Source of the DNA: Chloracidobacterium sp.
GTDB lineage: Bacteria > Acidobacteriota > Blastocatellia > Pyrinomonadales > Pyrinomonadaceae
Direction of reading: 5' to 3'
NCBI GenBank assembly: GCA_016716365.1
Contig: JADJWM010000017.1
Coordinates: 310,001-374,000, forward strand
DNA: 64,000 nt
Position numbers and translations under genes: made by a program
The notes under the pieces: generated by a model
Told to the model about the DNA's origin: nothing
The model's input: only the letters and a program-made list of their open reading frames with translations
Databases searched by the model: none
Part shown: in pieces, positions 29,473-38,352 of the stretch
Layout of the letters: each line of letters begins with the position of its first letter
How positions within the stretch are numbered: position 1 is the stretch's first letter

Positions 29473-30863
29473 CTTACCGCGACCTTGTTTATCGCATTGA
29501 TGAAGGATGCGGTCCTGAGATTCTCGACGCCGGAACGCTTCGAGATCTCGTTGATCTGGTGAAATGCCGTGATCATCGTCTCCTCAAGCCCCGAGTAGAC
29601 CAGGTCGGCTTCATCGGCTCCTCGTGCGGCCAAGCTGCGTTCGTCGGCGCTCAGGGCCCGGCCGATCTCTTTCTCGACGAGCGAGAGGATGCGGTCGTAA
29701 GCGGCTTGCTCGAACCGCTTTTCTATCCGTCCAAACCTGACCCGCGAGAGATTCTTGAGCCATTCGAAATAAGAAACGGTGACGCCGCCGGCGTTTATAT
29801 AAACATCCGGGATGATAAGGATGTTCTTCTGCTGCAGGATGGCCTCGGCCGCGGCAGTCACGGGGCCGTTCGCGGCTTCGGCGATGATCTTAGTCCTGAT
29901 CCGCGGCGCATTCTCATCGGTGATCTGGTTTTCCAAGGCGGCGGGGATCAGGATGTCGCATTCGAGTTCGAGCCCGTCCTCCCGTCTCGGGAGGTTGGCC
30001 GCACCCGGAAAATTGAGGATCGAACCGGTTTCTTTTCGGTGCGCCATCAACGCGGGCAGGTCGATCCCGTCCTGTTTGTGGATCGCCCCCTCGTATTCCG
30101 AAACGCCGATGAGCTTGGCACCGCCTTCGGTAAAGAACTTTGCGGCATGAAAGCCGACGTTCCCGAGGCCCTGAACGACGAACGTCTTGCCGTCGATCCC
30201 ACGGTCCATCCCGAGCGAAAGCATCGTCTCGGCACTGTCACAGACCTCTCGCGTCCCGTAAAAGACCCCGAGTCCGGTCGCTTCGGTTCGGCCGCGGATG
30301 CCGCCCTGGCCCACCGATTTGCCGGTCACACAGCCGAGCGCGTCGATCTGTTCAGGATGGAACGCCTGGTAGGTGTCCGCGATCCAGGCCATCTCGCGAG
30401 ATCCCGTGCCGTAATCCGGAGCGGGCACGTCAAGCGCCGGGCCGATGAAATTCTTTTTGATCAACTCGGCGGTATATCGCCGGGTGATCCGCTGGAGCTG
30501 TTCGACGTCATAGTCTTTTGAGTTGACCTTGACCGCTCCCTTTGCGCCCCCAAAAGGCACGTCCACGATCGCGCATTTATAGGTCATCAGCGTGGCGAGA
30601 GCTATCACCTCTTCCTCGTTGGCGTCGGCCGAATATCTGATGCCGCCCTTGACCGGCAGCTTATGGTGGCTGTGTTGGGCCCGCCAGGCCTGGATCACTT
30701 CATATCCCGTTTCGGTCCGGATCGGGAACTTAAACGAATAAAGGCTGTTGCAGGTCCTGATCTGTTCCAGCAGCCCGGGCGGGTGTCCGGTTAGTGCGGC
30801 AGCCTTGTTGAAGTAGTGGTCCACGCTTGCAAGAAAACTCTTGCCCTGGTCGTTGTGGTTCAC
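29445..30863 (-). CDS. Glutamate dehydrogenase (Glu/Leu/Phe/Val dehydrogenase family)
   Basis: A 472-residue enzyme for oxidative deamination of glutamate or the reverse amination. The substrate region KLPVKGGIRYSADANEEEV, the catalytic-lysine region TYKCAIVDVPFGGAKG and the dinucleotide motif VVQGLGNVGFHAA are intact, and the C-terminal VSYFEWLKN segment is typical. I take the GTG at 30863 as start because GAGGAGGA lies just upstream; the open frame continues to 30905 with no such site. A sigma-54-like element sits at 30916-30933 on this strand. Its 3' end overlaps that of the phosphohexomutase gene by 28 nt. Leucine or phenylalanine dehydrogenase activity is possible but less likely at this length. 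Confidence 0.92.
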   Translation of the reverse strand: MNHNDQGKSFLASVDHYFNKAAALTGHPPGLLEQIRTCNSLYSFKFPIRTETGYEVIQAWRAQHSHHKLPVKGGIRYSADANEEEVIALATLMTYKCAIVDVPFGGAKGAVKVNSKDYDVEQLQRITRRYTAELIKKNFIGPALDVPAPDYGTGSREMAWIADTYQAFHPEQIDALGCVTGKSVGQGGIRGRTEATGLGVFYGTREVCDSAETMLSLGMDRGIDGKTFVVQGLGNVGFHAAKFFTEGGAKLIGVSEYEGAIHKQDGIDLPALMAHRKETGSILNFPGAANLPRREDGLELECDILIPAALENQITDENAPRIRTKIIAEAANGPVTAAAEAILQQKNILIIPDVYINAGGVTVSYFEWLKNLSRVRFGRIEKRFEQAAYDRILSLVEKEIGRALSADERSLAARGADEADLVYSGLEETMITAFHQINEISKRSGVENLRTASFINAINKVAVSYMELGIFP

Positions 30864-30915
30864 GGCGATCCTCCTCGTTGGACTTGAATACGGTCGGTTC
30901 GACAAGAATAAACCT

Positions 30916-30933
30916 AATGCACAGTATGTGCCA
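30916..30933 (-). promoter_or_regulatory. Possible sigma-54 promoter of glutamate dehydrogenase
   Basis: On the minus strand the 18 bases read TGGCACATACTGTGCATT. GG and GC are separated by exactly 10 nt, as required at -24/-12, but the -12 part is GTGCA rather than TTGCA. A start near 30907 would give a 44-nt leader before the GTG. Suggestive, not proven. Confidence 0.4.
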
Positions 30934-31013
30934 GCCGAACGGCGTTCGACACTTTCATACCGGAAAGTTCGCGTTTAGTTTTCGGAGGGCATCGACCGGC
31001 GGGTTCCCCTACA

Positions 31014-31121
31014 ATGATGCTTCAGGAAATGAAGACGATATCTTCTACGGCAATTTGGCTTTTGGTATTTCTTTCTTTGGTCGCGGCCGAGGCCTATTCG
31101 GCGCTCGGCGGCTCCAATTGA
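31014..31121 (+). CDS. Possible 35-residue signal-peptide-like small ORF
   Basis: A short frame from ATG 31014 encodes 35 residues; an internal ATG preceded by CAGGA would give the 30-residue MKTISSTAIWLLVFLSLVAA plus a short tail. It looks like a signal peptide with almost no mature part. It could be a tiny membrane peptide, the remnant of an exported protein, or chance. No homologue is recognised. Confidence 0.25.
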   Translation: MMLQEMKTISSTAIWLLVFLSLVAAEAYSALGGSN

Positions 31122-31193
31122 TCCAGGTTTGAGTGAGTGGGGCCCGAAACGCATCTTCTTAGAAAGGGCCGTCTGCAACAAAGCCAGACTACT

Positions 31194-31221
31194 TAAACAA
31201 GGCGGTCCATTGGGCTATGAT
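31194..31221 (+). promoter_or_regulatory. Weak sigma-70-like promoter of the 31257 gene
   Basis: TTAAAC (31194-31199), 16 nt, then TATGAT (31216-31221), about 36 nt before the ATG at 31257. The -35 match is poor, so this is only tentative. Confidence 0.3.
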
Positions 31222-31256
31222 ATTGTTGTAGAGTCGATTCTCCCGCTCCGATACAG

Positions 31257-31919
31257 ATGACGAATTTGCGTTTCACGACTACTACCGCGATGCTGGCCCT
31301 GGTTTTTTCGGTTTCCGCACTTGCCCAAACCGGGTCGAAGACGGGAAAGCAACCCTCGTACAATCATGCCGCTCAAAAGTCCTTTCTGCCGCCCGATCTT
31401 GGCCAGGTCTATTTGGGCATGCCGCTGAGCGCGTTCGCCTCAAAGATAGACATCTCAAAAGCAGAAGCAGACGACCGTTTCGATTTCCTCCAGCTCGAGA
31501 TCCCGTTTGAAAAAGGTAACATTCACGGGCTTACGATCCGCGTTCATGGCCTCGAACGTGAGCATGTGGACGCGATACTGGCCACTGAGAGGGAAACAAG
31601 GAAATACAGCGACGGCACCGAATATCAGGTCGAGGTAAAGCGGCCCCGGGTATCGTCGATAAAAGGCGGCGTGGTCTATTCAATCTACATCGCATTCAAG
31701 CCGGGATACGATCTGCAGACCTGGGCGGAAAAGGCTTACGGCAAGGGCGAACTCCGTGCAAAGGACGACCCGTATCATATCTACGATCAACAATGGGTCA
31801 AGCGATCGGGTGACGGTCTGGGATGGCTGATCCGGGCGTTCTATGGTGAAAAGGGCGGCTCGCTCCAACTGCTTGGCCGCGTTCCCGGCAGCGAATGGGA
31901 CCCGGAGTCATTTCTATAG
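31257..31919 (+). CDS. Small secreted protein, unknown function
   Basis: A 220-residue protein with a clear signal peptide (AMLALVFSVSALAQ). The mature part begins with a basic linker and then a mixed alpha/beta region, including the segment LPPDLGQVYLGMPLSAFASK, which resembles the short 'G-x-P-x-x-x-F' motif of lipoprotein-like outer-envelope proteins. Later parts alternate strands (GNIHGLTIRVHGLE, VVYSIYIAFKPGYD, DGLGWLIRAFYG). No catalytic motif is visible and I do not recognise a family. It stands alone between divergent glutamate dehydrogenase and the convergent DedA gene. Confidence 0.75.
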   Translation: MTNLRFTTTTAMLALVFSVSALAQTGSKTGKQPSYNHAAQKSFLPPDLGQVYLGMPLSAFASKIDISKAEADDRFDFLQLEIPFEKGNIHGLTIRVHGLEREHVDAILATERETRKYSDGTEYQVEVKRPRVSSIKGGVVYSIYIAFKPGYDLQTWAEKAYGKGELRAKDDPYHIYDQQWVKRSGDGLGWLIRAFYGEKGGSLQLLGRVPGSEWDPESFL

Positions 31920-31960
31920 ATAGGATTTGGAGCACCAAAACAGTCCTCGCTGTCGAACGG

Positions 31961-32578
31961 TCATCCGGCTGTCTCGGGGGCCCGATCTTTTTCGTTGCGG
32001 AAGAATTGAAATATCTTCCATCCTAATATCGATGCTGCGAACAAGCCGAATATGACCCAACTCAAGCTCGAGAGAAGCTCAGCGGTCGCTTGAATACGGT
32101 CAGCGAAAAAGATACCCAAGAGAATGTGCAACAAGACCCAAAGTGTTTCACCAAGGGCTCCAACAATCGTGAACCAAACCCACGAGTAGCGCGTCGACCC
32201 GCTTATCAGGTTGAGCCAGGGGCCGATCGGAGTTATCAGCCATCGACTGAAGAATATCGCGCTAATTCCCCAGCGGTCCTGAAACCGTTCAGCTTTCGCC
32301 AACAACTCCACTCCGCCAAACCGCGATGTGACCTTCTCGATCACGGATCGCCCGCCGAAGTATCCAACGAAATAGCCGATCTGATCACCCAGGATCGCGC
32401 CCGAGCTGCCGGCGATCAGTGCGTGCCAAAAGTCGATCTCACCTTGCTGAACAAGTGCGCCGATAGCGAGCATGAGCAGCTTAACGGGCATGGGTATGCC
32501 GAAAGAGGACGCCCCGAGGATCAGGAATCCGGCCGGAAGGCCATACAGCACGAACCACGCTAGGATCTGGTCGGTCAC
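31961..32578 (-). CDS. DedA-family membrane protein
   Basis: A 205-residue inner-membrane protein of the DedA/SNARE-associated (VTT) family, members of which are linked to lipid (undecaprenyl phosphate or phospholipid) flipping and membrane homeostasis. The family features are visible: LILGASSFGIPMPVKLLMLA, the GAILGDQIGYFVGYFGGR loop and FFSRWLITPIGPWLNLISG with the conserved Arg and Pro. Four to five helices are predicted. It starts with GTG overlapping the stop of the upstream small membrane gene by 4 nt (GTGA), and is third in a lepA-led minus-strand run. Confidence 0.9.
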   Translation of the reverse strand: MTDQILAWFVLYGLPAGFLILGASSFGIPMPVKLLMLAIGALVQQGEIDFWHALIAGSSGAILGDQIGYFVGYFGGRSVIEKVTSRFGGVELLAKAERFQDRWGISAIFFSRWLITPIGPWLNLISGSTRYSWVWFTIVGALGETLWVLLHILLGIFFADRIQATAELLSSLSWVIFGLFAASILGWKIFQFFRNEKDRAPETAG

Positions 32579-32952
32579 GGACGATCCCCCGCGGGCCTCG
32601 GACGATTCGAGCGAAAATCTTCGATCGTTTTCTCAAGTTCGGTTCTGAGTTCGTCGAATGTTCGGCCGCTGTCGCTCGCGATCTTACTGAGTGGGCGTTG
32701 GTCACGAGCGTCCGGCGGCAGGCCGATCGCATTGTTAAGAACGGGAAGGGGAACTTTATATGAATTTGCAACGAAACCGACGCGCATCCAGCCGCTTATC
32801 GGTTCGTCGCGATGTTCACGCCAAAAGACGGCCCGTTGGTATGTCCGATAGGAATAAACCGAAGTGAGGGCAAGTGCCAATAGGAATGCCCCAATGATGA
32901 GCCACTGCAAACGGCTGAATCCTCTTAGTTTTCGCCAAATTCTCTCAAGCAC
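32575..32952 (-). CDS. Small single-helix membrane protein, unknown function
   Basis: A 125-residue protein starting with GTG (GAGGTCGC precedes it). One N-terminal hydrophobic helix (LQWLIIGAFLLALALTSVYS) anchors a soluble part of about 85 residues that reads GWMRVGFVANSYKVPLPVLN, then AIGLPPDARDQRPLSKIA, and an acidic-basic helix near the end. No family recognised. The soluble part resembles a small helical module that may recognise peptides, but this is speculative. Overlaps the DedA gene by 4 nt and follows lepA after 39 nt, so the three genes are probably cotranscribed. Confidence 0.75.
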   Translation of the reverse strand: MLERIWRKLRGFSRLQWLIIGAFLLALALTSVYSYRTYQRAVFWREHRDEPISGWMRVGFVANSYKVPLPVLNNAIGLPPDARDQRPLSKIASDSGRTFDELRTELEKTIEDFRSNRPRPAGDRP

Positions 32953-32991
32953 GCGACCTCGATCTAAATGGCAGGCATCCGCAAGATCCCA

Positions 32992-34794
32992 TTACGATTC
33001 ATTGACCTTCAGGACGGCAAGGAACGCTTCCTGCGGGATCTCGACCCGGCCCACCTTTTTCATACGCTTTTTGCCTTCTTTTTGCTTTTCAAGGAGCTTC
33101 CGCTTTCGCGAGATGTCGCCTCCGTAGCACTTTGCGATAACGTTTTTGCCCATCGCTTTGACAGTTTCACGGGCGATGACCTTGTTGCCGATGGCGGCCT
33201 GGATGGGCACTTCAAAAAGCTGGCGAGGGATCAGCTCCTTCATTTTGGCGGTGAGAAGGCGGCCCTTTGCGGTTGCGGTATCGCTATGCAGGATCAGGGA
33301 AAGCGCATCGACTGGCTCGCCGGAGACGAGGATGTCCAGCTTGACCAGCTTCGATTCCTTGTAATCCGAAAGGTGGTAATCGAGCGAAGCATATCCGCGT
33401 GAGACGCTCTTGAGGCGGTCGTAAAAATCCAGCACGATCTCGTTTAGCGGCAGTTCATAAACGAGCATCACTCGGTCCTTGGTCACATACTCGAACTTTC
33501 TCTGAACGCCGCGTTTTTCATCCAAAAGCGGCAGGATCCCGCCGAGGAAGGCGTCGTTGGTCAGGATGGTCGCCTCGATGTAAGGTTCCTCGATCTTCTG
33601 AATGCGGGCCGGATCCGGCATCTGCGAAGGTGAATCGATCTCGTGTACCGTGGCGTCCGTGGTCGTGACGCGGTATCGCACCCCTGGAGCGGTTGTGATC
33701 AGGTCCAGGTTGAACTCGCGTTCGAGCCGTTCCTGAATGATCTCCATGTGCAGCAGGCCTAGAAATCCACATCGGAAGCCGAACCCGAGGGCGGTGGACG
33801 ATTCGGGCTCGTAAAAGAACGAAGCGTCGTTCAGCCGCAGCTTGTCCATCGCATCGCGAAGATCCTCGTACTGGGCCGAATCGGTCGGATAAAGCCCCGC
33901 GAAGACCATCGGTTTCACTTCCTGGAATCCGGGCAGCGGTTCTGTTACGGGCCGGGCGGCATCGGTTATCGTGTCACCGATCTGGACATCGGCCACCGTC
34001 TTGATCGAGGCGGTCAGGAACCCCACCTCGCCCGGGCCGAGTTCGGCGATCGGTGTTGCCTTAGGTCGGTTGACGCCGATGGTCTCGACCAAATATTCTC
34101 GGCCGGTATTGAAGAACTTGATCTTTGTGCCCTTCTTGATCGTGCCGTCGATCACCCGGAAAAGCACGATAACCCCGCGGTAGCTGTCATACCAACTGTC
34201 AAAGATCAACGCTTTTAGCGGCGCTTTTGCATCGCCTTTCGGGGGCGGAATGTCCTTGATGATCTCTTCTAGGATGTCCTCGACACCGGCACCCGTCTTC
34301 GCCGAGGCCAGCACAGTATGTGTGGTGTCGAGTCCTATTATCGTCTCGATCTGTTCCTTGATCCTATCGGGTTCCGCCGACGGAAGATCGATCTTATTGA
34401 GGACGGGAACAAGTTCAAGGTCGTTCTCGATCGCGAGGTAGGTATTAGCCAGCGTCTGGGCCTCAACACCCTGCGATGCGTCGACCACCAGCAGGGCACC
34501 TTCGCACGCCGATAGCGAACGCGATACTTCGTAGCTAAAATCGACGTGCCCCGGAGTGTCGATCAGGTTTAGTACGTACTGCTTTCCGTCGCGGGCCTTG
34601 TAATCCAGCCGCACGGCGTGTGCCTTGATCGTGATGCCGCGCTCGCGTTCGAGGTCCATGTCGTCCAGAAGCTGGTCTTCCATCTCACGTTCGGTTACCG
34701 CACCAGTCAATTGCAGTATCCGGTCGGCCAGCGTTGATTTGCCGTGGTCGATATGGGCAATGATCGAGAAATTCCTGATGTTTCCGAGGTCCAT
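32992..34794 (-). CDS. lepA: Elongation factor 4 (back-translocating GTPase LepA)
   Basis: A complete 600-residue translation GTPase that binds stalled or mistranslocated ribosomes. G1 HIDHGKST, G2 RERGIT, G3 DTPGH and G4 NKID motifs are all present within the first 135 residues. LepA-specific regions follow: FFYEPESSTALGFGFRCGFLGLLHMEI and the C-terminal lysine/arginine-rich segment KNVIAKCYGGDISRKRKLLE, which is diagnostic. Typical length is about 600. In many bacteria lepB follows; here instead two small membrane-protein genes follow on the same strand. Confidence 0.97.
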   Translation of the reverse strand: MDLGNIRNFSIIAHIDHGKSTLADRILQLTGAVTEREMEDQLLDDMDLERERGITIKAHAVRLDYKARDGKQYVLNLIDTPGHVDFSYEVSRSLSACEGALLVVDASQGVEAQTLANTYLAIENDLELVPVLNKIDLPSAEPDRIKEQIETIIGLDTTHTVLASAKTGAGVEDILEEIIKDIPPPKGDAKAPLKALIFDSWYDSYRGVIVLFRVIDGTIKKGTKIKFFNTGREYLVETIGVNRPKATPIAELGPGEVGFLTASIKTVADVQIGDTITDAARPVTEPLPGFQEVKPMVFAGLYPTDSAQYEDLRDAMDKLRLNDASFFYEPESSTALGFGFRCGFLGLLHMEIIQERLEREFNLDLITTAPGVRYRVTTTDATVHEIDSPSQMPDPARIQKIEEPYIEATILTNDAFLGGILPLLDEKRGVQRKFEYVTKDRVMLVYELPLNEIVLDFYDRLKSVSRGYASLDYHLSDYKESKLVKLDILVSGEPVDALSLILHSDTATAKGRLLTAKMKELIPRQLFEVPIQAAIGNKVIARETVKAMGKNVIAKCYGGDISRKRKLLEKQKEGKKRMKKVGRVEIPQEAFLAVLKVNES

Positions 34795-34973
34795 TTACAA
34801 TGCAAAAATCCGCAAAAGATAAACAAATAGAATATCAAAACAGAGCACACACTGCATTTGCGAATCGAGCTTGCGGTGCAAGGAAAAGGTTTTTAGAACA
34901 AAACCCGTCCAAAGGCCGTAAGAACGCATAACAAGCTCACAACCCCAATTTTTCTTGATCGAGGTCACAAATT

Positions 34974-37724
34974 ATGAAAAGACAGATCGTCGCGCTCCTG
35001 TTTGCCCTTCTGATCGGGCCTACCGCCGTCACTGCCCAGGTCCGGTTCGACCGTTCGCAATACTCGATTCCGCACAAGAAATTCGTGCTAAAGAACGGCC
35101 TCACGCTTATCGTTCACGAGGACAAGAACGTACCAATTGTTGCGGTGAACATGTGGTATCACGTCGGTTCGCGAAACGAGAAACGCGGCCGGACGGGTTT
35201 CGCCCATTTATTCGAGCACTTTTTCTTCAACGGATCCGAGAATCATCCATACGGGTTTCGGGAAGCGATGGACGACCTGGGTGCGAACAACCGGAACGGT
35301 ACGACGAATACGGACCGGACAAATTTCTTCGAGGACGTGCCGGTTTCGGCACTGGAAAAAACCCTTTTTCTGGAGGCCGACCGAATGGGCTTTCTCGGAG
35401 GCTATATCTCGCAGGAGATGCTGACGCGCGAAAAGGGCGTGGTCCAAAACGAGAAGCGCCAGGGCGAGAACAATCCGTACGGCGGTGTATTCGGCGAGAT
35501 ATCGGAGAAGATGTATCCATATTCTCATCCCTATTCGTGGTCGACGATAGGTTCAATGGAAGATCTGAGCAACGCGACCCTCGCCGACATCAAGGAATGG
35601 TATGAAATGTATTACGGGCCGAATAATGCCGTTATTTCGCTTGCGGGCGACATTTCTGCCGAAAAGGCCCTGGAACTGGTGACGAAATATTTTGGCGACA
35701 TAAAGCCCGGCCCGCCGCTGCCTCGGGCAAAGACCTGGATCCCCGTGCTCGAGCGAGATCTGCGGGATTCGATGGAAGACCGCGTTCCTCAGCACCGGAT
35801 CTACCGCGCATGGCATGCGCCCGGCTGGTCCGATCCTGAACTGCAGCATTTAAGGGTGTTCGCCGATGCACTATCGGGTTCGAAGAGTTCCCGGCTGGAT
35901 CGCAAGCTCGTGTACGAGAAGGAGTTGGTGACGAACATCTCCGCCGGGGTAGTCGAACGAGAGCTGGGAGGCATGTTCACCGTTGTGGCCACGGTAAAGC
36001 GTGGAATAGATCCTTCGGTCGTCGAACGTGAGATTGATGCCGTGATCAGCGAAGCCCTTCAAAACGGACTGACGTCCGAAGAAGTTCAACGCACACAGAA
36101 CCGCATACTGGCCGGATTTCTCCGCGGAAGCGAATCGCTTGGCGGTTTTGGCGGCCGTTCCGACATTCTTGCCGGCAGCGAAACCTATGGCGGCAGCCCA
36201 GAGGCCTATCTAGACCGGCTTGAGATATTCGCTCGCTCGACGCCGGAACAGATCAAGACTACCGCGAACAAATGGCTCAAGAACCGTCACTATACGATGG
36301 TCGTCAATCCGGCCCCGCAGCTTGCGGCGGAACGAAGAGCGATCGACCGAAAGAACGTGCCCGCGATCGGCGGGGCCCCCGAAGTAACCTTCCCGGCGGT
36401 CCAGAGGGCAAAGCTGAAGAACGGGTTGAATGTGATCCTGCTCGAACGCCGCTCGACCCCGATCGTTAACGTTGCGCTTGCGGTCGATGCGGGTTCGGCC
36501 TCGGAACCGGCCGAGAAAGCCGGCTCTGCGTCGATGGCGCTGAGCCTGATGGACGAAGGTACAAAGACCCGCAACGCCTTCCAAATATCAGACGAACTTG
36601 ATTCCCTCGGCGCAAACCTCAGCACCGGCAACGGACAGGACCTTTCATTCGTCAGGCTTGAATCAACGTCGGCGAAGTTAGGTGCCGCACTTCCGATCAT
36701 GGCCGACGTGGTCCTGAACCCGGCATTTCCGGCTGATAAATTCGAACTGGAAAAACAGCTTCGCCTTGCCCAGATAGGACAGGAATTGGCGACGCCTAAC
36801 GCTCTTGCCTTTCGTGTGATGCCGCAGATCCTGTATGGGTCCGAACACGCGTACGGCAAGCCGTCCAGCGGAACGCCTCGTTCGATCGGGAGTCTCACGC
36901 GCGACGACCTGATCAAGTGGCATTCGGCGTGGTTCCGGCCCGCAAGCTCAACGATCATCGTTACTGGCGACACGACGCTGGCGGCGCTGATTCCCATGTT
37001 GGAGGAGGCCTTTGGCGGTTGGCCGTCAGGCACAGCTCCAGAGAAGAAGATCGGGGCGGCAAAGTCGTCACCGGCAGGCCGGGTCTATTTGATCGATAAG
37101 CCGAACGCGCCTCAGTCAACGATAATGGCTGCCCATCTATCTCTTCCGAGCGGACAGCCGGAGGATCTTGCCGGTGAGCCGCTGTTCCGAAACTTTGGCG
37201 GCATGTCAACGTCCCGGTTGAACCGCAACCTGAGGCTCGAAAAGCATTGGAGCTACGGCACGTCCGGAGGGATGCAGAATTATCGAGGGGAGCGGCCCTT
37301 TTTCGTACTGGCACCGGTCCAAACCGACAAGACGAAGGAATCGATGGCAGAGGTGTTGAAAGAGATCCGCGGAGTCGCGGGCGACCGTCCGGTGACCGGC
37401 GAAGAATTCGAAAGCATTATGCGCAATATGACAATGCGCCTGCCGGGAAGATTTGAAACACTTTCATCGCTGGAAAATGCTGCTGTGAACCTGGTCAATT
37501 TCGGGTTGGCGGACGACTATTGGTCAACCTATCCCGCAAAGATCCGAAAGCTCTCGGAAACCGACCTTGCCGCGGCAGGTAAGAAATTCGTCCGCCCTGA
37601 CGAACTGGTCTGGCTTTTAATCGGTGACCTGAGAAAGATCGAATCGGGTGTCCGCGAATTGGGTTACGGCGAGGTGATCGTGCTTGGCCCCGATGGCAGT
37701 CCAAACGCCGTCGCGGACCGATAA
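34974..37724 (+). CDS. Fused two-domain M16-family zinc peptidase
   Basis: A 916-residue exported peptidase of the M16 (pitrilysin/insulinase) family, signal peptide at 1-22 (LLFALLIGPTAVTAQ). The first half carries the inverted zinc motif HLFEH (His78, Glu81, His82) in GFAHLFEHFFFNG and a downstream KGVVQNEKRQ region containing the third ligand Glu. The second half (from about residue 475, AKLKNGLNVILLERR) repeats the fold but lacks HxxEH, so it should be the non-catalytic partner. Many bacteria encode these halves as two genes; here they are fused. A paralogue with HLFEH at the same residue positions lies at 44864-47644. Probably periplasmic peptide degradation. Confidence 0.94.
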   Translation: MKRQIVALLFALLIGPTAVTAQVRFDRSQYSIPHKKFVLKNGLTLIVHEDKNVPIVAVNMWYHVGSRNEKRGRTGFAHLFEHFFFNGSENHPYGFREAMDDLGANNRNGTTNTDRTNFFEDVPVSALEKTLFLEADRMGFLGGYISQEMLTREKGVVQNEKRQGENNPYGGVFGEISEKMYPYSHPYSWSTIGSMEDLSNATLADIKEWYEMYYGPNNAVISLAGDISAEKALELVTKYFGDIKPGPPLPRAKTWIPVLERDLRDSMEDRVPQHRIYRAWHAPGWSDPELQHLRVFADALSGSKSSRLDRKLVYEKELVTNISAGVVERELGGMFTVVATVKRGIDPSVVEREIDAVISEALQNGLTSEEVQRTQNRILAGFLRGSESLGGFGGRSDILAGSETYGGSPEAYLDRLEIFARSTPEQIKTTANKWLKNRHYTMVVNPAPQLAAERRAIDRKNVPAIGGAPEVTFPAVQRAKLKNGLNVILLERRSTPIVNVALAVDAGSASEPAEKAGSASMALSLMDEGTKTRNAFQISDELDSLGANLSTGNGQDLSFVRLESTSAKLGAALPIMADVVLNPAFPADKFELEKQLRLAQIGQELATPNALAFRVMPQILYGSEHAYGKPSSGTPRSIGSLTRDDLIKWHSAWFRPASSTIIVTGDTTLAALIPMLEEAFGGWPSGTAPEKKIGAAKSSPAGRVYLIDKPNAPQSTIMAAHLSLPSGQPEDLAGEPLFRNFGGMSTSRLNRNLRLEKHWSYGTSGGMQNYRGERPFFVLAPVQTDKTKESMAEVLKEIRGVAGDRPVTGEEFESIMRNMTMRLPGRFETLSSLENAAVNLVNFGLADDYWSTYPAKIRKLSETDLAAAGKKFVRPDELVWLLIGDLRKIESGVRELGYGEVIVLGPDGSPNAVADR

Positions 37725-37821
37725 AACCGAGTTGGAGCATTTGTCGAATGTCGGCGGTCGGCGAGGCGGGGGCAATGCTCCATGCGCGCAAACAATCGGC
37801 ACGGGCTTGGGACAAAATACC

Positions 37822-37850
37822 TTGGATGCCTCGCAAGCTTCTGTTATAAT
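37822..37850 (+). promoter_or_regulatory. Extended -10 promoter upstream of the YtxH gene
   Basis: TGTTATAAT (37842-37850) is an extended -10 element with TG one base before a perfect TATAAT. A poor -35 TTGGAT sits 17 nt upstream. It lies 59 nt before the YtxH ATG. Confidence 0.6.
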
Positions 37851-37908
37851 TGAGCTTCAGCTAATTTATGTCTTGATCTTTCGCATTTATTGCGGGGAGG
37901 AAACTATT

Positions 37909-38349
37909 ATGAGAAACGAATATGACAGGGATGAAACAAACGCGGCGACAAAATTGACCTATTTATTGATCGGAGGCGGCATTGGGGCGGTCATCGCTTT
38001 GCTTTTTGCACCGAAATCGGGAGTGGAATTGCGTGGCGATATAGCCGACGCAACTAGAAAGGGCCTTGAGAAGGGCAAAGAGACGGCGGCGCACCTTCAG
38101 GAAAAAGCCGGAGAATACTATGAAGTCTCTCGTGAAAAGGCGAGCGAGCTTTACCAAACAGCCCAGGAAAAAGCCGGTGAGATCAGCGAAAAGGCCCGGA
38201 GCGCCGCTGCACAGTCGGTAAATCCATTCACCGCGGCGGTCGAGGCCGGCAAAGAGGCTTACGTGGCCGAGAAGCGAAAGACCGAAGCGAAATCGATAAC
38301 CGAAGGACGTCCGAGCTATCCGGTCAAGGACGATGAATCCAAGAATTAG
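37909..38349 (+). CDS. YtxH-domain protein
   Basis: A 146-residue YtxH-type protein: one N-terminal hydrophobic segment followed by the family motif LLFAPKSG and then a long amphipathic helix with repeats such as AAHLQEKAGEYYEVSREKAS and LYQTAQEKAGEISEKARS, likely coiled coil. The family is linked to general stress and envelope proteins, mechanism unknown. The ATG at 37909 is chosen over an in-frame extension to 37684 because GGGGAGGAAAC precedes it and the hydrophobic helix then sits near the N-terminus. The next gene follows after 3 nt, so the two form an operon ending at the terminator 38924-38953. Confidence 0.88.
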   Translation: MRNEYDRDETNAATKLTYLLIGGGIGAVIALLFAPKSGVELRGDIADATRKGLEKGKETAAHLQEKAGEYYEVSREKASELYQTAQEKAGEISEKARSAAAQSVNPFTAAVEAGKEAYVAEKRKTEAKSITEGRPSYPVKDDESKN

Positions 38350-38352
38350 CAG

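Larger units (their letters stand above)
30864..31256. other. Intergenic region between divergent genes
   Basis: About 390 nt separate the glutamate dehydrogenase start (minus) from the small secreted-protein gene at 31257 (plus). It holds a sigma-54-like element near 30916-30933 (minus), a weak sigma-70-like pair at 31194-31221 (plus) and one short open frame (31014-31121) with a signal-peptide-like sequence. Nothing else recognisable. Confidence 0.6.

Noticed and set aside
29559..30521. Plus-strand open frame of 320 codons
   Set aside because: Antisense shadow of glutamate dehydrogenase.
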